From Lyngbya sp. PCC 8106 (GTDB lineage: Bacteria; Cyanobacteriota; Cyanobacteriia; Cyanobacteriales; Microcoleaceae), in NCBI RefSeq assembly GCF_000169095.1, contig NZ_AAVU01000031.1, positions 20,436 to 84,435 of the forward strand: a DNA stretch of 64,000 nt, in the 5' to 3' direction. Of the stretch, positions 43,664 to 53,378 are shown in pieces. The translations under genes were made by a program, and so were the position numbers. The notes below the pieces were generated by a model, which was not told where the DNA came from, made no database searches, and saw nothing but the letters and a program-made list of their open reading frames with translations. Within the stretch, counting starts at the first letter, position 1, and the number at the start of each line of letters is the position of its first letter.

Positions 43664-44818
43664 ATGACTACTGAATCATTATATGATGAGATGTATCGTT
43701 TGTCTCAAAGAGGTATAGAATATGTCAATAATAAATATCCTAAACTTACTTTTAAGATAAGAAATAGATTGATAGAAATTGGTCATGACTTCAGTTTAAA
43801 CGAGTGTAAATCTTTCGACAGTCGGCAATTTATATTTGGAACTTTCTTAACATTAGCATACGTTCATACTTTCTCAAAAGACTCACCTAAAAATTCAGAT
43901 ACTATTGTTGTTTATTTAAACGTCTTGAATAGTTATAGTAAAGAGTTTTTAACACAATATAATATAATCTTACTTGAAGAAATCATGAGCGAATATTTAG
44001 CCACTTACTATAAAAAAGAAATTAATGTAAAATTTACTGTGCAAAATTTCATAAATACTTTTGAACTCCTAAGAAAAACAAATCTTGAAGATATGTTTAG
44101 GATGAAATCCTTTGACTATATTTTGCATAACTATCTCTACTCAGTAAGAGAAAACCCTTTCGATGTAGTAATAAAAAACGATTCAAGTTTTTGCGAAGAA
44201 CTTGATGAAGAATTCCTTGAAGACACTATTCACGATCCTTATTTCATATATTTACTAATACGATTAGATGTAATCAAATACAATGATGATGGCAGGCTAT
44301 TTTTAACAAATGAGAAACAGCAAGTTGACAGAAATCATTTAAAAAAAGTTAATAGTTCTTTAACTCAAACTTTACAGCTTTTATGTATGAGTTTAATAAA
44401 ACCTAAAAATAGTACAAAAACTCCTCCTATTTACTCTCAAGGAAAAGAATCTGAATTTATAGAATGGAAGGGTCATTACTTCAGATCTTCTCAAGAAGTA
44501 GAAATAGCAAAAGAGCTAGACTCAAGACAAATACTGTTTTTTCCTAATGCCGGATGTAGGGTATTAGAAGAAAAAGGAATGCACACAAGAGAAATTGATT
44601 TTTTAGTAATCATTGATGGTAATATGGGAATCCTTGAATGTGATTCTGAAAGATATCACCAAAGTGCAGCAAGAGATCATAAGCGTGATGGGTTATTCAA
44701 TGCTCATGGTATATGGTTTATTCGCCGCTACACAAGCCAAGATTGTCAAGATCCTAAAAAAGTTGTTGATGGTTTCATTTCCGACTTTGAGAAATTTATC
44801 ACACACAACAAAAGATAA
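43664..44818 (+). CDS. Probable PD-(D/E)xK-like nuclease-domain protein, horizontally acquired
   Basis: 384 residues. The first about 280 residues are helical and unassigned. The C-terminal about 100 residues form a DUF559/Vsr-like layout: 'EFIEWKGHYFRSSQEVEIAKEL' (Glu of the first helix), 'TREIDFLVIIDGNMGILECDS', giving D...ExD in place of the usual ExK, and 'RDHKRDGLFNAHGIWFIRRYTS'. The gene is notably AT-rich and contains no HIP1 site, unlike its neighbours, so recent transfer is likely. Possibly a stand-alone defence or mobile-element nuclease. Confidence 0.65.
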   Translation: MTTESLYDEMYRLSQRGIEYVNNKYPKLTFKIRNRLIEIGHDFSLNECKSFDSRQFIFGTFLTLAYVHTFSKDSPKNSDTIVVYLNVLNSYSKEFLTQYNIILLEEIMSEYLATYYKKEINVKFTVQNFINTFELLRKTNLEDMFRMKSFDYILHNYLYSVRENPFDVVIKNDSSFCEELDEEFLEDTIHDPYFIYLLIRLDVIKYNDDGRLFLTNEKQQVDRNHLKKVNSSLTQTLQLLCMSLIKPKNSTKTPPIYSQGKESEFIEWKGHYFRSSQEVEIAKELDSRQILFFPNAGCRVLEEKGMHTREIDFLVIIDGNMGILECDSERYHQSAARDHKRDGLFNAHGIWFIRRYTSQDCQDPKKVVDGFISDFEKFITHNKR

Positions 44819-45047
44819 ACAAAATACGGATAGAACAATCAGATCTTAATCTAACCATTTCCAATATTGATCGCTTTTATTTCCTGCTGAATAATGGGGA
44901 GGAATATCAAGTTTTTGTTTCAACCGTAGAAGTATTATATCGGTAGAGTTGAGTATTTGTCAATCGTTTGGGTTGTTTATTTGCCTAGTTTCGCCTCCCT
45001 GAGCAAGCCAATTTTTGGGGAAATTCTTGGTTGAAAGTTCGCCAATT

Positions 45048-45153
45048 GCCCCCCTTTGTCCCCCCAATTCTGGGGGGAACTAGAACTGCCAAGTGTCCCA
45101 TTTTAAAGTCCCCCAAAGTTGGGGGATTTAGGGGGCAGAGGATTTAGGGGGGT
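45048..45153. repeat. MITE-like element of nested G/C-run hairpins
   Basis: The element begins GCCCCCCTTTGTCCCCCC and ends GGGGGATTTAGGGGGC-like, an imperfect terminal inverted repeat. Two perfect internal hairpins lie at 45059-45078 (6 C:G pairs plus flanking T:A) and 45109-45126 (TCCCCCAA/TTGGGGGA). Similar C-run/G-run palindromic elements are common in cyanobacterial spacers. Occupies most of the 388-bp spacer before xisI. Its G runs could also fold as G-quadruplex. Confidence 0.65.
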
Positions 45154-45206
45154 TGAGACAAACAACCGCTTCAGTTGATGCTAACTGCTGGAGTAGTTTT
45201 TATTTT

Positions 45207-45542
45207 TTAAGCAACACCATATCCGGTATAAGGACGTTTGTAGGGAGGGTGTAAACCCAATACAATGTCTTCTTGAGGAATACCCATTTCGATTAATTCT
45301 TGACCCACATCAATATCAGTTGTATTGTGCTGAAGCCAAATCTTTTCATCTTTGATATCAAAATGTAAAACAGTATAGTAAACTCTTTGCAACCCTTTCC
45401 AACCGACTCGCATTAATTGATAATGATCTCGTATTGAGTCCAAAAAGAGTTGGTTTTCTACATCTTCATTTCGATGTTGAAATTCACTATATTTTTCTAA
45501 CAGAGTTTGAATACAAGAGCGATAATGTTCTAATTTATCCAT
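45207..45542 (-). CDS. xisI: XisI family protein (fdxN element excision controlling factor-like)
   Basis: 111 residues, standard XisI: 'HYRSCIQTLLEKY ... DHYQLMRVGWKGLQRVYYTVLHFDIKDEKIWLQHNTTDIDVGQELIEMGIPQEDIVLGLHPPY'. In Anabaena PCC 7120 xisH and xisI are needed for heterocyst-specific excision of the fdxN element; elsewhere they occur as paired accessory genes without it. Overlaps xisH by 13 bp. Confidence 0.93.
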   Translation of the reverse strand: MDKLEHYRSCIQTLLEKYSEFQHRNEDVENQLFLDSIRDHYQLMRVGWKGLQRVYYTVLHFDIKDEKIWLQHNTTDIDVGQELIEMGIPQEDIVLGLHPPYKRPYTGYGVA

Positions 45543-45946
45543 TTAACAATCTCCTCCATAATAGGTTCGTAAACAATAAGTTTGAGTTGATGACGTTTAA
45601 TTGCGGTTTTAGCTAAACTACTTTGAAAGAAGGTTTGATAAGCTTCAAGAGGAACCGCTAAGTAAAGTTGGCGATCCGGTTCATTAACTTCAAGCATAAT
45701 TCGATAGTTTAAAAACTGTCCTAAAGCGGTATGAAAATCACTAATGGCAGATGTACCGATAAAGCTTTTAATTTCCACCGCAATTTTTTCCTCGCCACGT
45801 TCAGCAGCAATTAATCGTTCCGCACCCAGATCAATTTTAACCGTGACATCTTCCCATTCCAGTTCTAACGGATCGTCAGTAACTATCCATTGATATTTTT
45901 CTAACCCTCGTTTAACTATTTCATGGAAGAAATCTTTTGCTGCCAT
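45530..45946 (-). CDS. xisH: XisH family protein (PD-(D/E)xK-fold)
   Basis: 138 residues. The family core 'VTVKIDLGAERLIAAERGEEKIAVEIKSFIG' carries a D...ExK nuclease-fold motif. 'KDFFHEIVKRGLEKYQW' and 'HTALGQFLNYRIMLE' complete it. Partner of XisI with 13-bp overlap. Whether the pair is toxin-antitoxin-like or a recombination-directionality system is open. Confidence 0.93.
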   Translation of the reverse strand: MAAKDFFHEIVKRGLEKYQWIVTDDPLELEWEDVTVKIDLGAERLIAAERGEEKIAVEIKSFIGTSAISDFHTALGQFLNYRIMLEVNEPDRQLYLAVPLEAYQTFFQSSLAKTAIKRHQLKLIVYEPIMEEIVKWIN

Positions 45947-45970
45947 CTTATTCCAAATTTATTAATAGAC

Positions 45971-46570
45971 TTAGATTGATATTTTATTGTCGGTATTCAA
46001 TATCCCCTCCAAGATCACATCTTCATAAAGCATCTCAATGGGAAAACTCAACTCAACGGTAGTCAAATTGATGTCGTCTCCTTCCCCATAGTTATAAAGT
46101 TCCCAAATTCCCTGTTGATTTTTGCGAAAAATTTCAACAAAAATTTGTCTCGTCTCAATTAAAACGTATTCTTTTAAACTGGATATTCGACGATAGTTTT
46201 GAAACTTTTTACCCCTATCTACTGCTTCTGTTCCCGGAGATAACACTTCAACAATTAAGCAAGGATGATAAATAACTTTAGTGGCGCGTTGGTCTGTTTC
46301 ATCGCAAGTGACCATGACATCTGGATAATAAAAAGGTCCGGCTTCAGAGACTCCCAGTTTGGCATCTGCCATTGAGATTTTACATCCCTTGCCACGCAGA
46401 TGATTTTTTAAGATTGTCGTTAAGTTAACCGCAATATCATTATGAGGAATACTTCCTCCCGTCATCGCAAAAACTTGACCCTCTATATATTCATATTTAA
46501 GGGGTTGTTTTTCTTCCCATTTGAGGTAATCTTCGGGAGTGATAGATTGACTTTCTGGAATGGCTATCAT
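45971..46570 (-). CDS. Uma2 family endonuclease-like protein (DUF820)
   Basis: The ATG at 46570 with AGGAA upstream is preferred to the longer frame (199 residues). Uma2 motifs: 'TPEDYLKWEEKQPLKYEYIEGQVFAMTGG', 'DAKLGVSEAGPFYYPDVMVTCDET', 'CLIVEVLSPGTEAVDRGKKFQNYR' (PD...ExL type). These restriction-fold proteins are massively expanded in filamentous cyanobacteria with unclear roles. Adjacent to xisHI, 24 bp apart. Confidence 0.9.
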   Translation of the reverse strand: MIAIPESQSITPEDYLKWEEKQPLKYEYIEGQVFAMTGGSIPHNDIAVNLTTILKNHLRGKGCKISMADAKLGVSEAGPFYYPDVMVTCDETDQRATKVIYHPCLIVEVLSPGTEAVDRGKKFQNYRRISSLKEYVLIETRQIFVEIFRKNQQGIWELYNYGEGDDINLTTVELSFPIEMLYEDVILEGILNTDNKISI

Positions 46571-46689
46571 TGTAAATTTCCTCAACAGATAAAAGGGGTT
46601 TTTAGTTGGGCGACCTGGTAATAAATCACTGCAACGGGTTCCAGGCACTTTATATATATCGAGATACAAACTTTCTAACCTGTACTGGA

Positions 46690-49600
46690 TTATGTTTTCA
46701 CAGGTGGATATTGTTTGAGAACGTGTTTTAAATATTGTCCGGTATGCGATCGCTTATTTTTTGCCACAGCTTCTGGGGTTCCTTCTGCCACAATTTCCCC
46801 GCCTTTATCGCCCCCTTCCGGCCCTAAATCAATGATCCAATCGCCACACCGAATCACATCTAAATTGTGTTCAATTACAATCATTGAATTCCCTTTATCC
46901 ACTAACCGTTGTAAAACATTCAACAGTTGATGTACATCATAAAACGATAATCCGGTTGTCGGTTCATCTATTAAATATAACGTTTTTCCTGTCGCCCGTT
47001 TTGACAATTCTGAGGCTAATTTTACCCGTTGGGCTTCTCCTCCCGAAAGCGTTGGTGCAGGTTGACCTAATTTCACATAACCCAACCCCACATCTATCAA
47101 AGTTTGTAAACGAGTCGCCGCTTTGGGAATATTTTCAAATACACTTAAAGCTTCCTCAACCGTCATATTCAAAACATCCGCTATCGAAAAACTCTTATAT
47201 TTAACTTGCAATGTTTCCCGATTATATCTCGCACCTTTACACACTTCGCACTGCACATAAACATCGGGTAAAAAATTCATCTCAATTACATTTACCCCCT
47301 GTCCGTTACAAGCCTCACAACGCCCGCCTTTAACGTTAAATGAAAACCGCCCAGGTTTATATCCTCTCGCTTTGGCTTCTATGGTTTCTGCAAAGGTTGC
47401 TCGAATAATATCAAATACCCCAGTATATGTTGCCGTATTAGAACGAGGTGTCCGACCAATGGGAGATTGATCAATCACAATTACCTTATCTAACGCCTCT
47501 AACCCGGTTAATTTTTTCAAGGGTTGAGGGAAGGGAACTTTACGACTAAAATGATGTTGCAAAGCCGGATAAAGTAACTCATTAATTAAGGTTGATTTTC
47601 CTGAACCTGACACCCCTGTAATACACACTAACTTTCCTAAAGGCAGTTCAACATCAAGATGTTTAAGATTATTGGCGTGAGCATCTTTGAGAACCAATGA
47701 TCGCCCATTTCCCGGACGACGTTCGGCGGGCGTTTCTATTGTTCGTCTTCCTGATAAATAAGCGCCTGTTAAAGAGGTTTTGCTAGATAAAATATTGTCA
47801 AAATTTCCAACAGCAACAACTTCACCGCCATGTAAACCCGCACCCGGCCCAATATCGACTAAAAAATCTGCCGTGCGAATCGTTTCTTCATCATGCTCAA
47901 CCACAATTAAAGTATTGCCTAAATCTCGCAATTTCATCAACGTTTTTAATAACCTGCCATTATCGCGTTGATGTAACCCAATACTCGGTTCATCTAATAC
48001 ATACAAAACCCCGGTTAAACCCGAACCAATTTGAGTTGCTAATCGAATTCGTTGGGCTTCTCCTCCCGACAACGAAGCGGCTGTTCGAGATAAGGTGAGA
48101 TAATCTAACCCCACATCCAATAAAAACTGCAACCGGGCGCGAATTTCCCTCAATACTAAATCCCCAATTTGCGCTTGTCTTTCTGTTAAATCTAACTGTT
48201 GAATTTGTTGCAAACAATCCCGAATCGAAACTTCTGTTAAATCAGTAATCCCAGACTGCCCCAACTTCACCGCCAACGCTTCTGGTTTGAGTCGTTTCCC
48301 TTTGCAAGTTTCGCAAGCTTGATCAATTAAATATTGTTCTAATTTCTGCTTTTGTAACTCCGAACTACTATCATCATATTGACGTTGTAATAACGGCAGG
48401 ACTCCCGGATAAGGACGTTCATACCCCCGTTTTTCTTGATAGCGAGAATCGGTTTCAATCCAAATCGGTTCTTCTGACCCATACAAGACAATTTGTTGCT
48501 GTTGTTTCGTTAAATGTTTCCATTGGATATTGATATCAAACCCAAACGCCTGACCGACACTATAGAGCAACGAAAAATAATAAGAATCGTCTTTTTCCGA
48601 CCACGGGGCGATCGCACTGTAAAGCGCTGCTTCGGGATCGGGTACGACCAACGCCGGGGAAAAGGTTCGTAGATGTCCTAACCCATGACAACTCGGACAA
48701 GCCCCATAGGGAGAGTTAAACGAAAATAGACGCGGAGAAAGTTCTTCCATCACCGCCCCATGTTCAGGACAGGCGAAGTTTTCAGAAAAGATCAGTTGAG
48801 ATAAAGAGGTTTTTCCCACTTCTGGTAAAGGGTGATGCTGATAGGAATGATCGGCTTTTTCCTCAGAACTTTTGTTCCCAGAACTTGCTATTTTTTCGTC
48901 AGTTGAGTTATACTTACTATCAGATCGCGACGCGGATGCCCCCCCAGATGTATCATTTAACACATCAATAATTGCAATTCCCTGTGAATACCGCAGACAG
49001 GTACTGAGGGAATCGGCTAGACGCTCCTGTATATCAGGCTTTTTGATTAAGCGGTCAATAACGATTTCTATAGTGTGTGTATAATTTTTATCTAAGTCGG
49101 GCAAATCTGACAGTTCAAAAACCTCTCCATTTACCCTCACGCGAACAAATCCTTCGGAGGCTAAACTCGAAAATAGCTTGCGGTGAGTCCCCTTTTTCCC
49201 TCGGACAACGGGGGCGAGAATATGAAATTTAGTCCGATCTGGAAGTTCCATGACGCGATCGCACATTTGATCAATCGTTTGGGGGGCAATATTGCGATCG
49301 CAAACCGGACAATGAGGTTCACCCGCTCGTCCGAATAGTAATCTCAGGTAATCATAAATCTCCGTGACTGTCCCCACCGTAGATCGGGGATTGTGAGACG
49401 TTGATTTTTGGTCAATGGAAATTGCTGGACTTAACCCTTCAATGGCATCAACATCCGGTTTATCCAACTGTCCGAGAAATTGACGGGCGTAAGCACTCAA
49501 AGATTCGACATAGCGGCGTTGACCTTCAGCAAAAATCGTATCAAACGCCAAAGAAGACTTTCCCGAACCGGACACCCCTGTAAATACAATTAAGCGATCG

Positions 49601-49743
49601 CGAGGCAATTCTAGATCAACATTTTTCAGGTTATGTTGTCTCGCCCCTCGAATGCGAATAGTATTTTCAGTACCGGAGTTAAACGAATAGCCGTTGGGGG
49701 AGTGATGCGTTTGATCAGGCGTTACTTTAGCCGAGTCGAACAT
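46690..49743 (-). CDS. uvrA: Excinuclease ABC subunit A
   Basis: The ATG at 49743 is chosen over a TTG at 49758 (1017 residues). Both ABC ATPase modules are intact: Walker A 'TGVSGSGKSSL' and 'TGVSGSGKSTL', two signature motifs ('TLSRTAASLSGGEAQRIRLA', 'PTLSGGEAQRVKLA') and Walker B 'VLDEPSIGL' and 'LIDEPTTGL'. Zinc-finger cysteines occur as CxxC pairs (CPVC; CPSC; CETC; CEAC/CEVC). About residues 265-310 hold a low-complexity Ser/Lys/Glu insert in the UvrB-binding/insertion part, making it longer than usual (about 940-970). Damage recognition in nucleotide excision repair. Confidence 0.97.
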   Translation of the reverse strand: MFDSAKVTPDQTHHSPNGYSFNSGTENTIRIRGARQHNLKNVDLELPRDRLIVFTGVSGSGKSSLAFDTIFAEGQRRYVESLSAYARQFLGQLDKPDVDAIEGLSPAISIDQKSTSHNPRSTVGTVTEIYDYLRLLFGRAGEPHCPVCDRNIAPQTIDQMCDRVMELPDRTKFHILAPVVRGKKGTHRKLFSSLASEGFVRVRVNGEVFELSDLPDLDKNYTHTIEIVIDRLIKKPDIQERLADSLSTCLRYSQGIAIIDVLNDTSGGASASRSDSKYNSTDEKIASSGNKSSEEKADHSYQHHPLPEVGKTSLSQLIFSENFACPEHGAVMEELSPRLFSFNSPYGACPSCHGLGHLRTFSPALVVPDPEAALYSAIAPWSEKDDSYYFSLLYSVGQAFGFDINIQWKHLTKQQQQIVLYGSEEPIWIETDSRYQEKRGYERPYPGVLPLLQRQYDDSSSELQKQKLEQYLIDQACETCKGKRLKPEALAVKLGQSGITDLTEVSIRDCLQQIQQLDLTERQAQIGDLVLREIRARLQFLLDVGLDYLTLSRTAASLSGGEAQRIRLATQIGSGLTGVLYVLDEPSIGLHQRDNGRLLKTLMKLRDLGNTLIVVEHDEETIRTADFLVDIGPGAGLHGGEVVAVGNFDNILSSKTSLTGAYLSGRRTIETPAERRPGNGRSLVLKDAHANNLKHLDVELPLGKLVCITGVSGSGKSTLINELLYPALQHHFSRKVPFPQPLKKLTGLEALDKVIVIDQSPIGRTPRSNTATYTGVFDIIRATFAETIEAKARGYKPGRFSFNVKGGRCEACNGQGVNVIEMNFLPDVYVQCEVCKGARYNRETLQVKYKSFSIADVLNMTVEEALSVFENIPKAATRLQTLIDVGLGYVKLGQPAPTLSGGEAQRVKLASELSKRATGKTLYLIDEPTTGLSFYDVHQLLNVLQRLVDKGNSMIVIEHNLDVIRCGDWIIDLGPEGGDKGGEIVAEGTPEAVAKNKRSHTGQYLKHVLKQYPPVKT

Positions 49744-49874
49744 AGAAAACACAACCAAATGATCCTTAAATATCTTAGCGTTATCTTGAGAATGTTGCTG
49801 CGCTCATCAAACTGATCACCCCAAACACTCCTCAAAAACTGATTGAATAGAAAACAACCCATTCCTTACCCCCA

Positions 49875-50789
49875 ATGTTCAACGCCTTATCTAGAGCGAT
49901 CGCCTATACTCTTATTTTTCTCCTTGCTTTTCTGTTATTGATCGAACGGGTTTGGGGAAAACGCCCAGGTTCACCATTAAAAATGACAAAACTTCTCCAC
50001 CAATACAACACTCACCTCGATATCAACTACTTTACCGTTGACGGCTATCGTCTGCAACTCGATGTCTATCAACGCAAAACTTCTCAATCTAACCCCACGT
50101 TAATCTTTATTCATGGGGGAGGATGGGTCGGTGGAGAAAAGAGATTACAAGTGAGGAAACTCATTCCTTATTTAGAAATGGGGTTATCGGTTGTGAATAT
50201 AGAGTATCGACTGGCTAATATTGCCCATTCTCCTGCTGCGGTTGAAGATTGTCTTTGTGCATTGCGTTGGGTCATTTGTCACGCAGAAAAATATAATTTT
50301 GATCCTGATAAAATTATCTTAGCGGGAGAATCTGCCGGGGGTCATCTGGCTTTAACAACCGGACTAATTCCCGCTTCTACGGAATGGAATTTACCCAGTG
50401 CGGGAGAAGAAAAACTCAAAGTTGCAGCAATTATTAATTGGTATGGAATTACTGATGTTCAAGATTTAATTACAGGTTCAAATACCCGAGAATATGCTGT
50501 TACCTGGTTAGGAAATCAACCCGATAAACTCAAAATTGCTGATCGGGTTTCTCCACTGAATTATATTCAACCGAATCTTCCGCCGATTTTAACAATTCAT
50601 GGTGATGCTGATCCGATTGTTCCCTACTCCCATGCAGTGCGACTTCATCAAGCTTTAGATCAAGTGGAAGTGAATAACCAATTATTAACAATTCCCCAGG
50701 GCGGACATGGACAATTTAACGCCTCTGAAGAACAAAAAATCAATCAAACTATTCAGAATTTTCTGCGTCAATATCAACTGCTGAATTAA
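49875..50789 (+). CDS. Alpha/beta hydrolase (carboxylesterase/lipase type)
   Basis: 304 residues. An N-terminal hydrophobic segment (about 9-26) may anchor it. Oxyanion-hole 'IHGGGWVGGEK', nucleophile Ser in 'GESAGGHL', catalytic Asp in 'HGDADPIVP' and His in 'QGGHGQF'. Hormone-sensitive-lipase-like esterase. Substrate unknown. Confidence 0.88.
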   Translation: MFNALSRAIAYTLIFLLAFLLLIERVWGKRPGSPLKMTKLLHQYNTHLDINYFTVDGYRLQLDVYQRKTSQSNPTLIFIHGGGWVGGEKRLQVRKLIPYLEMGLSVVNIEYRLANIAHSPAAVEDCLCALRWVICHAEKYNFDPDKIILAGESAGGHLALTTGLIPASTEWNLPSAGEEKLKVAAIINWYGITDVQDLITGSNTREYAVTWLGNQPDKLKIADRVSPLNYIQPNLPPILTIHGDADPIVPYSHAVRLHQALDQVEVNNQLLTIPQGGHGQFNASEEQKINQTIQNFLRQYQLLN

Positions 50790-50967
50790 GATTTAAAAAA
50801 TCTATGATGTGTTGTGCAGTCATTATGGAGTTATTCGCCTGGGGGAGAATGACCAGAATCAGGAATTGAGTCTAATGTTACCAGAAGGATGCAAAATTGT
50901 AATAAAATCAACTCAGCTTGCGATCGCATAGTCTCTAGACCCTTAATTTTGTTAGACTTTATTGTAT

Positions 50968-51825
50968 ATGTCTTCCCCAAACTTAATTCGTGAAAGTGCT
51001 TGTTTTGGGGGTGTTGTTGGATATTATAGCCATCACTCCTCAGCCTGTAATTGCACCATGCGGTTTTCGGTTTATCAACCCCCACAAGCCCAGTCAAGTC
51101 AGGTACCAGTGCTTTATTTTCTTTCCGGTTTAACCTGTACTGAAGAAAATTTTATGACCAAAGCAGGCGCTCAACGGTTAGCGGCAAAGTATGGTTTAAT
51201 GTTGGTAGTACCCGATACCAGTCCGCGTGAAACAGGAACTCCTGGAGAAGATAACGACTGGGATATTGGAACAGGAGCGGGATTTTATATTGATGCGACA
51301 GAAGCACCCTGGAAAGCCCATTATCAGATGTATAGCTATGTCGTTGATGAACTTCCCCAACTGATTAACGAAAATTTTGCAATTATCCCTGATAAACAAA
51401 GCATTTTTGGTCATTCAATGGGGGGACATGGGGCGCTGGTTTGTGCATTGAAAAATCCGCAAAACTATAAATCCGTATCTGCTTTTGCACCAGTCGCCGC
51501 ACCGATACAATCATCTTGGGGTGAGAAAGTTTTTACTCACTATCTGGGAACTGATCGCGAAAAATGGCGGAACTATGATGCCAGTCAGTTAGTGTTACGA
51601 GGAGATTTTAAGCATCCGATTTTAATTGATGTGGGAACAGCCGATCCTTATCTCGCCCAAGGACAATTATTACCTGAAGTTTTTGAACAATCTTGTGTGG
51701 AAGTCGGACAACTTTTAACCCTGCGAATGCAACAGGGATATGATCACAGCTATTATTTTGTTTCAACGTTTATTGAGGATCATATTCGTCATCATGCGAT
51801 GGTTTTGTGTGATCAACTCTCCTAG
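50968..51825 (+). CDS. S-formylglutathione hydrolase
   Basis: 285 residues from the ATG at 50968. Esterase-D family: 'VLYFLSGLTCTEENFMTKAGAQRLAAKYG', the 'TSPRETGTPGEDNDWDIGTGAGFYIDAT' loop, nucleophile in 'GHSMGGHGAL', Asp in 'DVGTADPYL', His in 'GYDHSYYF'. It converts S-formylglutathione to formate and glutathione in formaldehyde detoxification. The usual partner dehydrogenase is not in the window. Confidence 0.93.
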   Translation: MSSPNLIRESACFGGVVGYYSHHSSACNCTMRFSVYQPPQAQSSQVPVLYFLSGLTCTEENFMTKAGAQRLAAKYGLMLVVPDTSPRETGTPGEDNDWDIGTGAGFYIDATEAPWKAHYQMYSYVVDELPQLINENFAIIPDKQSIFGHSMGGHGALVCALKNPQNYKSVSAFAPVAAPIQSSWGEKVFTHYLGTDREKWRNYDASQLVLRGDFKHPILIDVGTADPYLAQGQLLPEVFEQSCVEVGQLLTLRMQQGYDHSYYFVSTFIEDHIRHHAMVLCDQLS

Positions 51826-51861
51826 TCGAAGGGCAATTGATCAATTGCCCCTACCCGTAAA

Positions 51862-52692
51862 CTACAATAAACTGGAGTCCAAACTCCTGGCTTCTTCTTC
51901 GGTTTTGGGTAAATGTAAACCACATTCTTGCTTCAAGCCTCGGAAGCGTGTATCTCGTTCGTTGGTATCTGCTGCACTAATCGGACGGCTAGAATGCCAA
52001 TCTCCAACGGTAGTATAACCCAGATCGAAGTAAGGATGATAAGGTAAATCGTGGGTACTGAGATATTTGTAGATATCCTTCGCACTCCATGATAAAATCG
52101 GGTAAATTTTGTAGCGACTCGACTGCATCTCAACTCGACGTAAGCTTTTGCGGTGTTCAGTTTGGTTAGATCTCAAACCCGCTAACCAAGCCGTTGCATT
52201 GAGTTCTTGCAAAGCCCGTTGCATCGGTTCCACTTTGCGGATATAATCATAACGATTGAAGGCTTCAATATCTTCTTTTTCCCAGAGGCGACCATACAAG
52301 GCTTCCATTCTGGCTGGACTGATCGTAGACTGATAGACTTGGAGATTGAGGTTGAGGCGTTTGGTTAATTCCTCTGCAAATACATAAGTCTCCCCAGGTA
52401 AATAGCCTGTATCGATCCAAATGACAGGAATATCCGGTACAATCTGAGTCACTAAATGCAGCATGACGGCTGACTGAATACCAAAACTGGTACTCATCAC
52501 CAAACCTTCCCTAAAGGTGTCTACCCCCCACTCGACGATTTGACTGGCTTCAGTTTCCCCAAGTTGATCGTTAATGCTATCGAGGTTAATGTTTGGGGTG
52601 GGAGAAATAGCAATTCCTTCTTGATTGGTTGAAGGCAGTGAAGATGCAGTTTGTCCGTTATGATGGTTGTCAACTAGATTCAGGTGTAGCAT
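51862..52692 (-). CDS. cysH: Phosphoadenylyl-sulfate (PAPS) reductase
   Basis: 276 residues. 'MSTSFGIQSAVMLHLV' (PP-loop), 'IPVIWIDTGYLPGETY', 'LRSNQTEHRKSL', and the catalytic 'KQECGLH' Cys near the C-terminus. The extra CC pairs that bind a 4Fe-4S cluster in APS reductases are absent, so PAPS is the expected substrate. Thioredoxin-dependent sulphite formation in assimilatory sulphate reduction. Convergent with the S-formylglutathione hydrolase. Confidence 0.95.
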   Translation of the reverse strand: MLHLNLVDNHHNGQTASSLPSTNQEGIAISPTPNINLDSINDQLGETEASQIVEWGVDTFREGLVMSTSFGIQSAVMLHLVTQIVPDIPVIWIDTGYLPGETYVFAEELTKRLNLNLQVYQSTISPARMEALYGRLWEKEDIEAFNRYDYIRKVEPMQRALQELNATAWLAGLRSNQTEHRKSLRRVEMQSSRYKIYPILSWSAKDIYKYLSTHDLPYHPYFDLGYTTVGDWHSSRPISAADTNERDTRFRGLKQECGLHLPKTEEEARSLDSSLL

Positions 52693-53378
52693 TTTTCTCC
52701 TGGTGGGCTTTGCTCTAGATATTATCTGAAATTTTCATCCCTTTTGGATCATCCTCAATACTGAGTTAATTGACTGGGATAATCAGTCCGTCCGCTTCAC
52801 GGTATTGCAACTCTGGGGAATTACAATTTTTATCCATCAGAGCGAAACCATTTCAGATCGTTGTACAAGAATATCAATATACTGGATTATTTTACAATAA
52901 ATATTACAGTCTTTTTCAAGCTGGTTTTCAACACTTGATCCCAGAAACTTAACTTCATATCGCTTTATATGATAACTTTCAAGAGTTGATCAGCGATCGC
53001 CAAGAATTGAGATGAAATGAGGTTAAGTCAGAGAAGTCAAAGGGGAATAGGGATTGAGTCAGAAGGGATTCAGTCTAACAAGATTTGAAAACTCTGAATC
53101 TTAAGACTTTTTAGAGATTTTGATCAGGTTGATAGTAAAAATTTATATTTTTGGAATAAGTGCTGACTTAATTAGAGCAAAATTTAGCTCAACTTTCAAG
53201 TTCATTTTGAACAAAATTAGATTTTAAGTTGTGATCTCATTCTTAAATAAAGAATAAACATTGCCTGATTTCAGGGGAGAGTTCAACTAAAAATTAGAAT
53301 TTTCCGAAGAATTCTATCGAAGGGAAGTGAACAAGATAAACTAAGACAGATAGAGAAAAATGGTTTGATTATTTTGTT
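52693..53378. other. 686-bp spacer with no identifiable gene
   Basis: AT-rich spacer between divergent cysH and the next plus-strand gene. One HIP1 site (GCGATCGC) occurs near 52993. Short open frames here lack coding character. Promoters must lie in it but were not located. Confidence 0.4.

Noticed and set aside
52770..52952. Short plus-strand ORF upstream of the 53379 gene
   Set aside because: Codon use and composition resemble the AT-rich spacer; no ribosome-binding site or recognisable motif.
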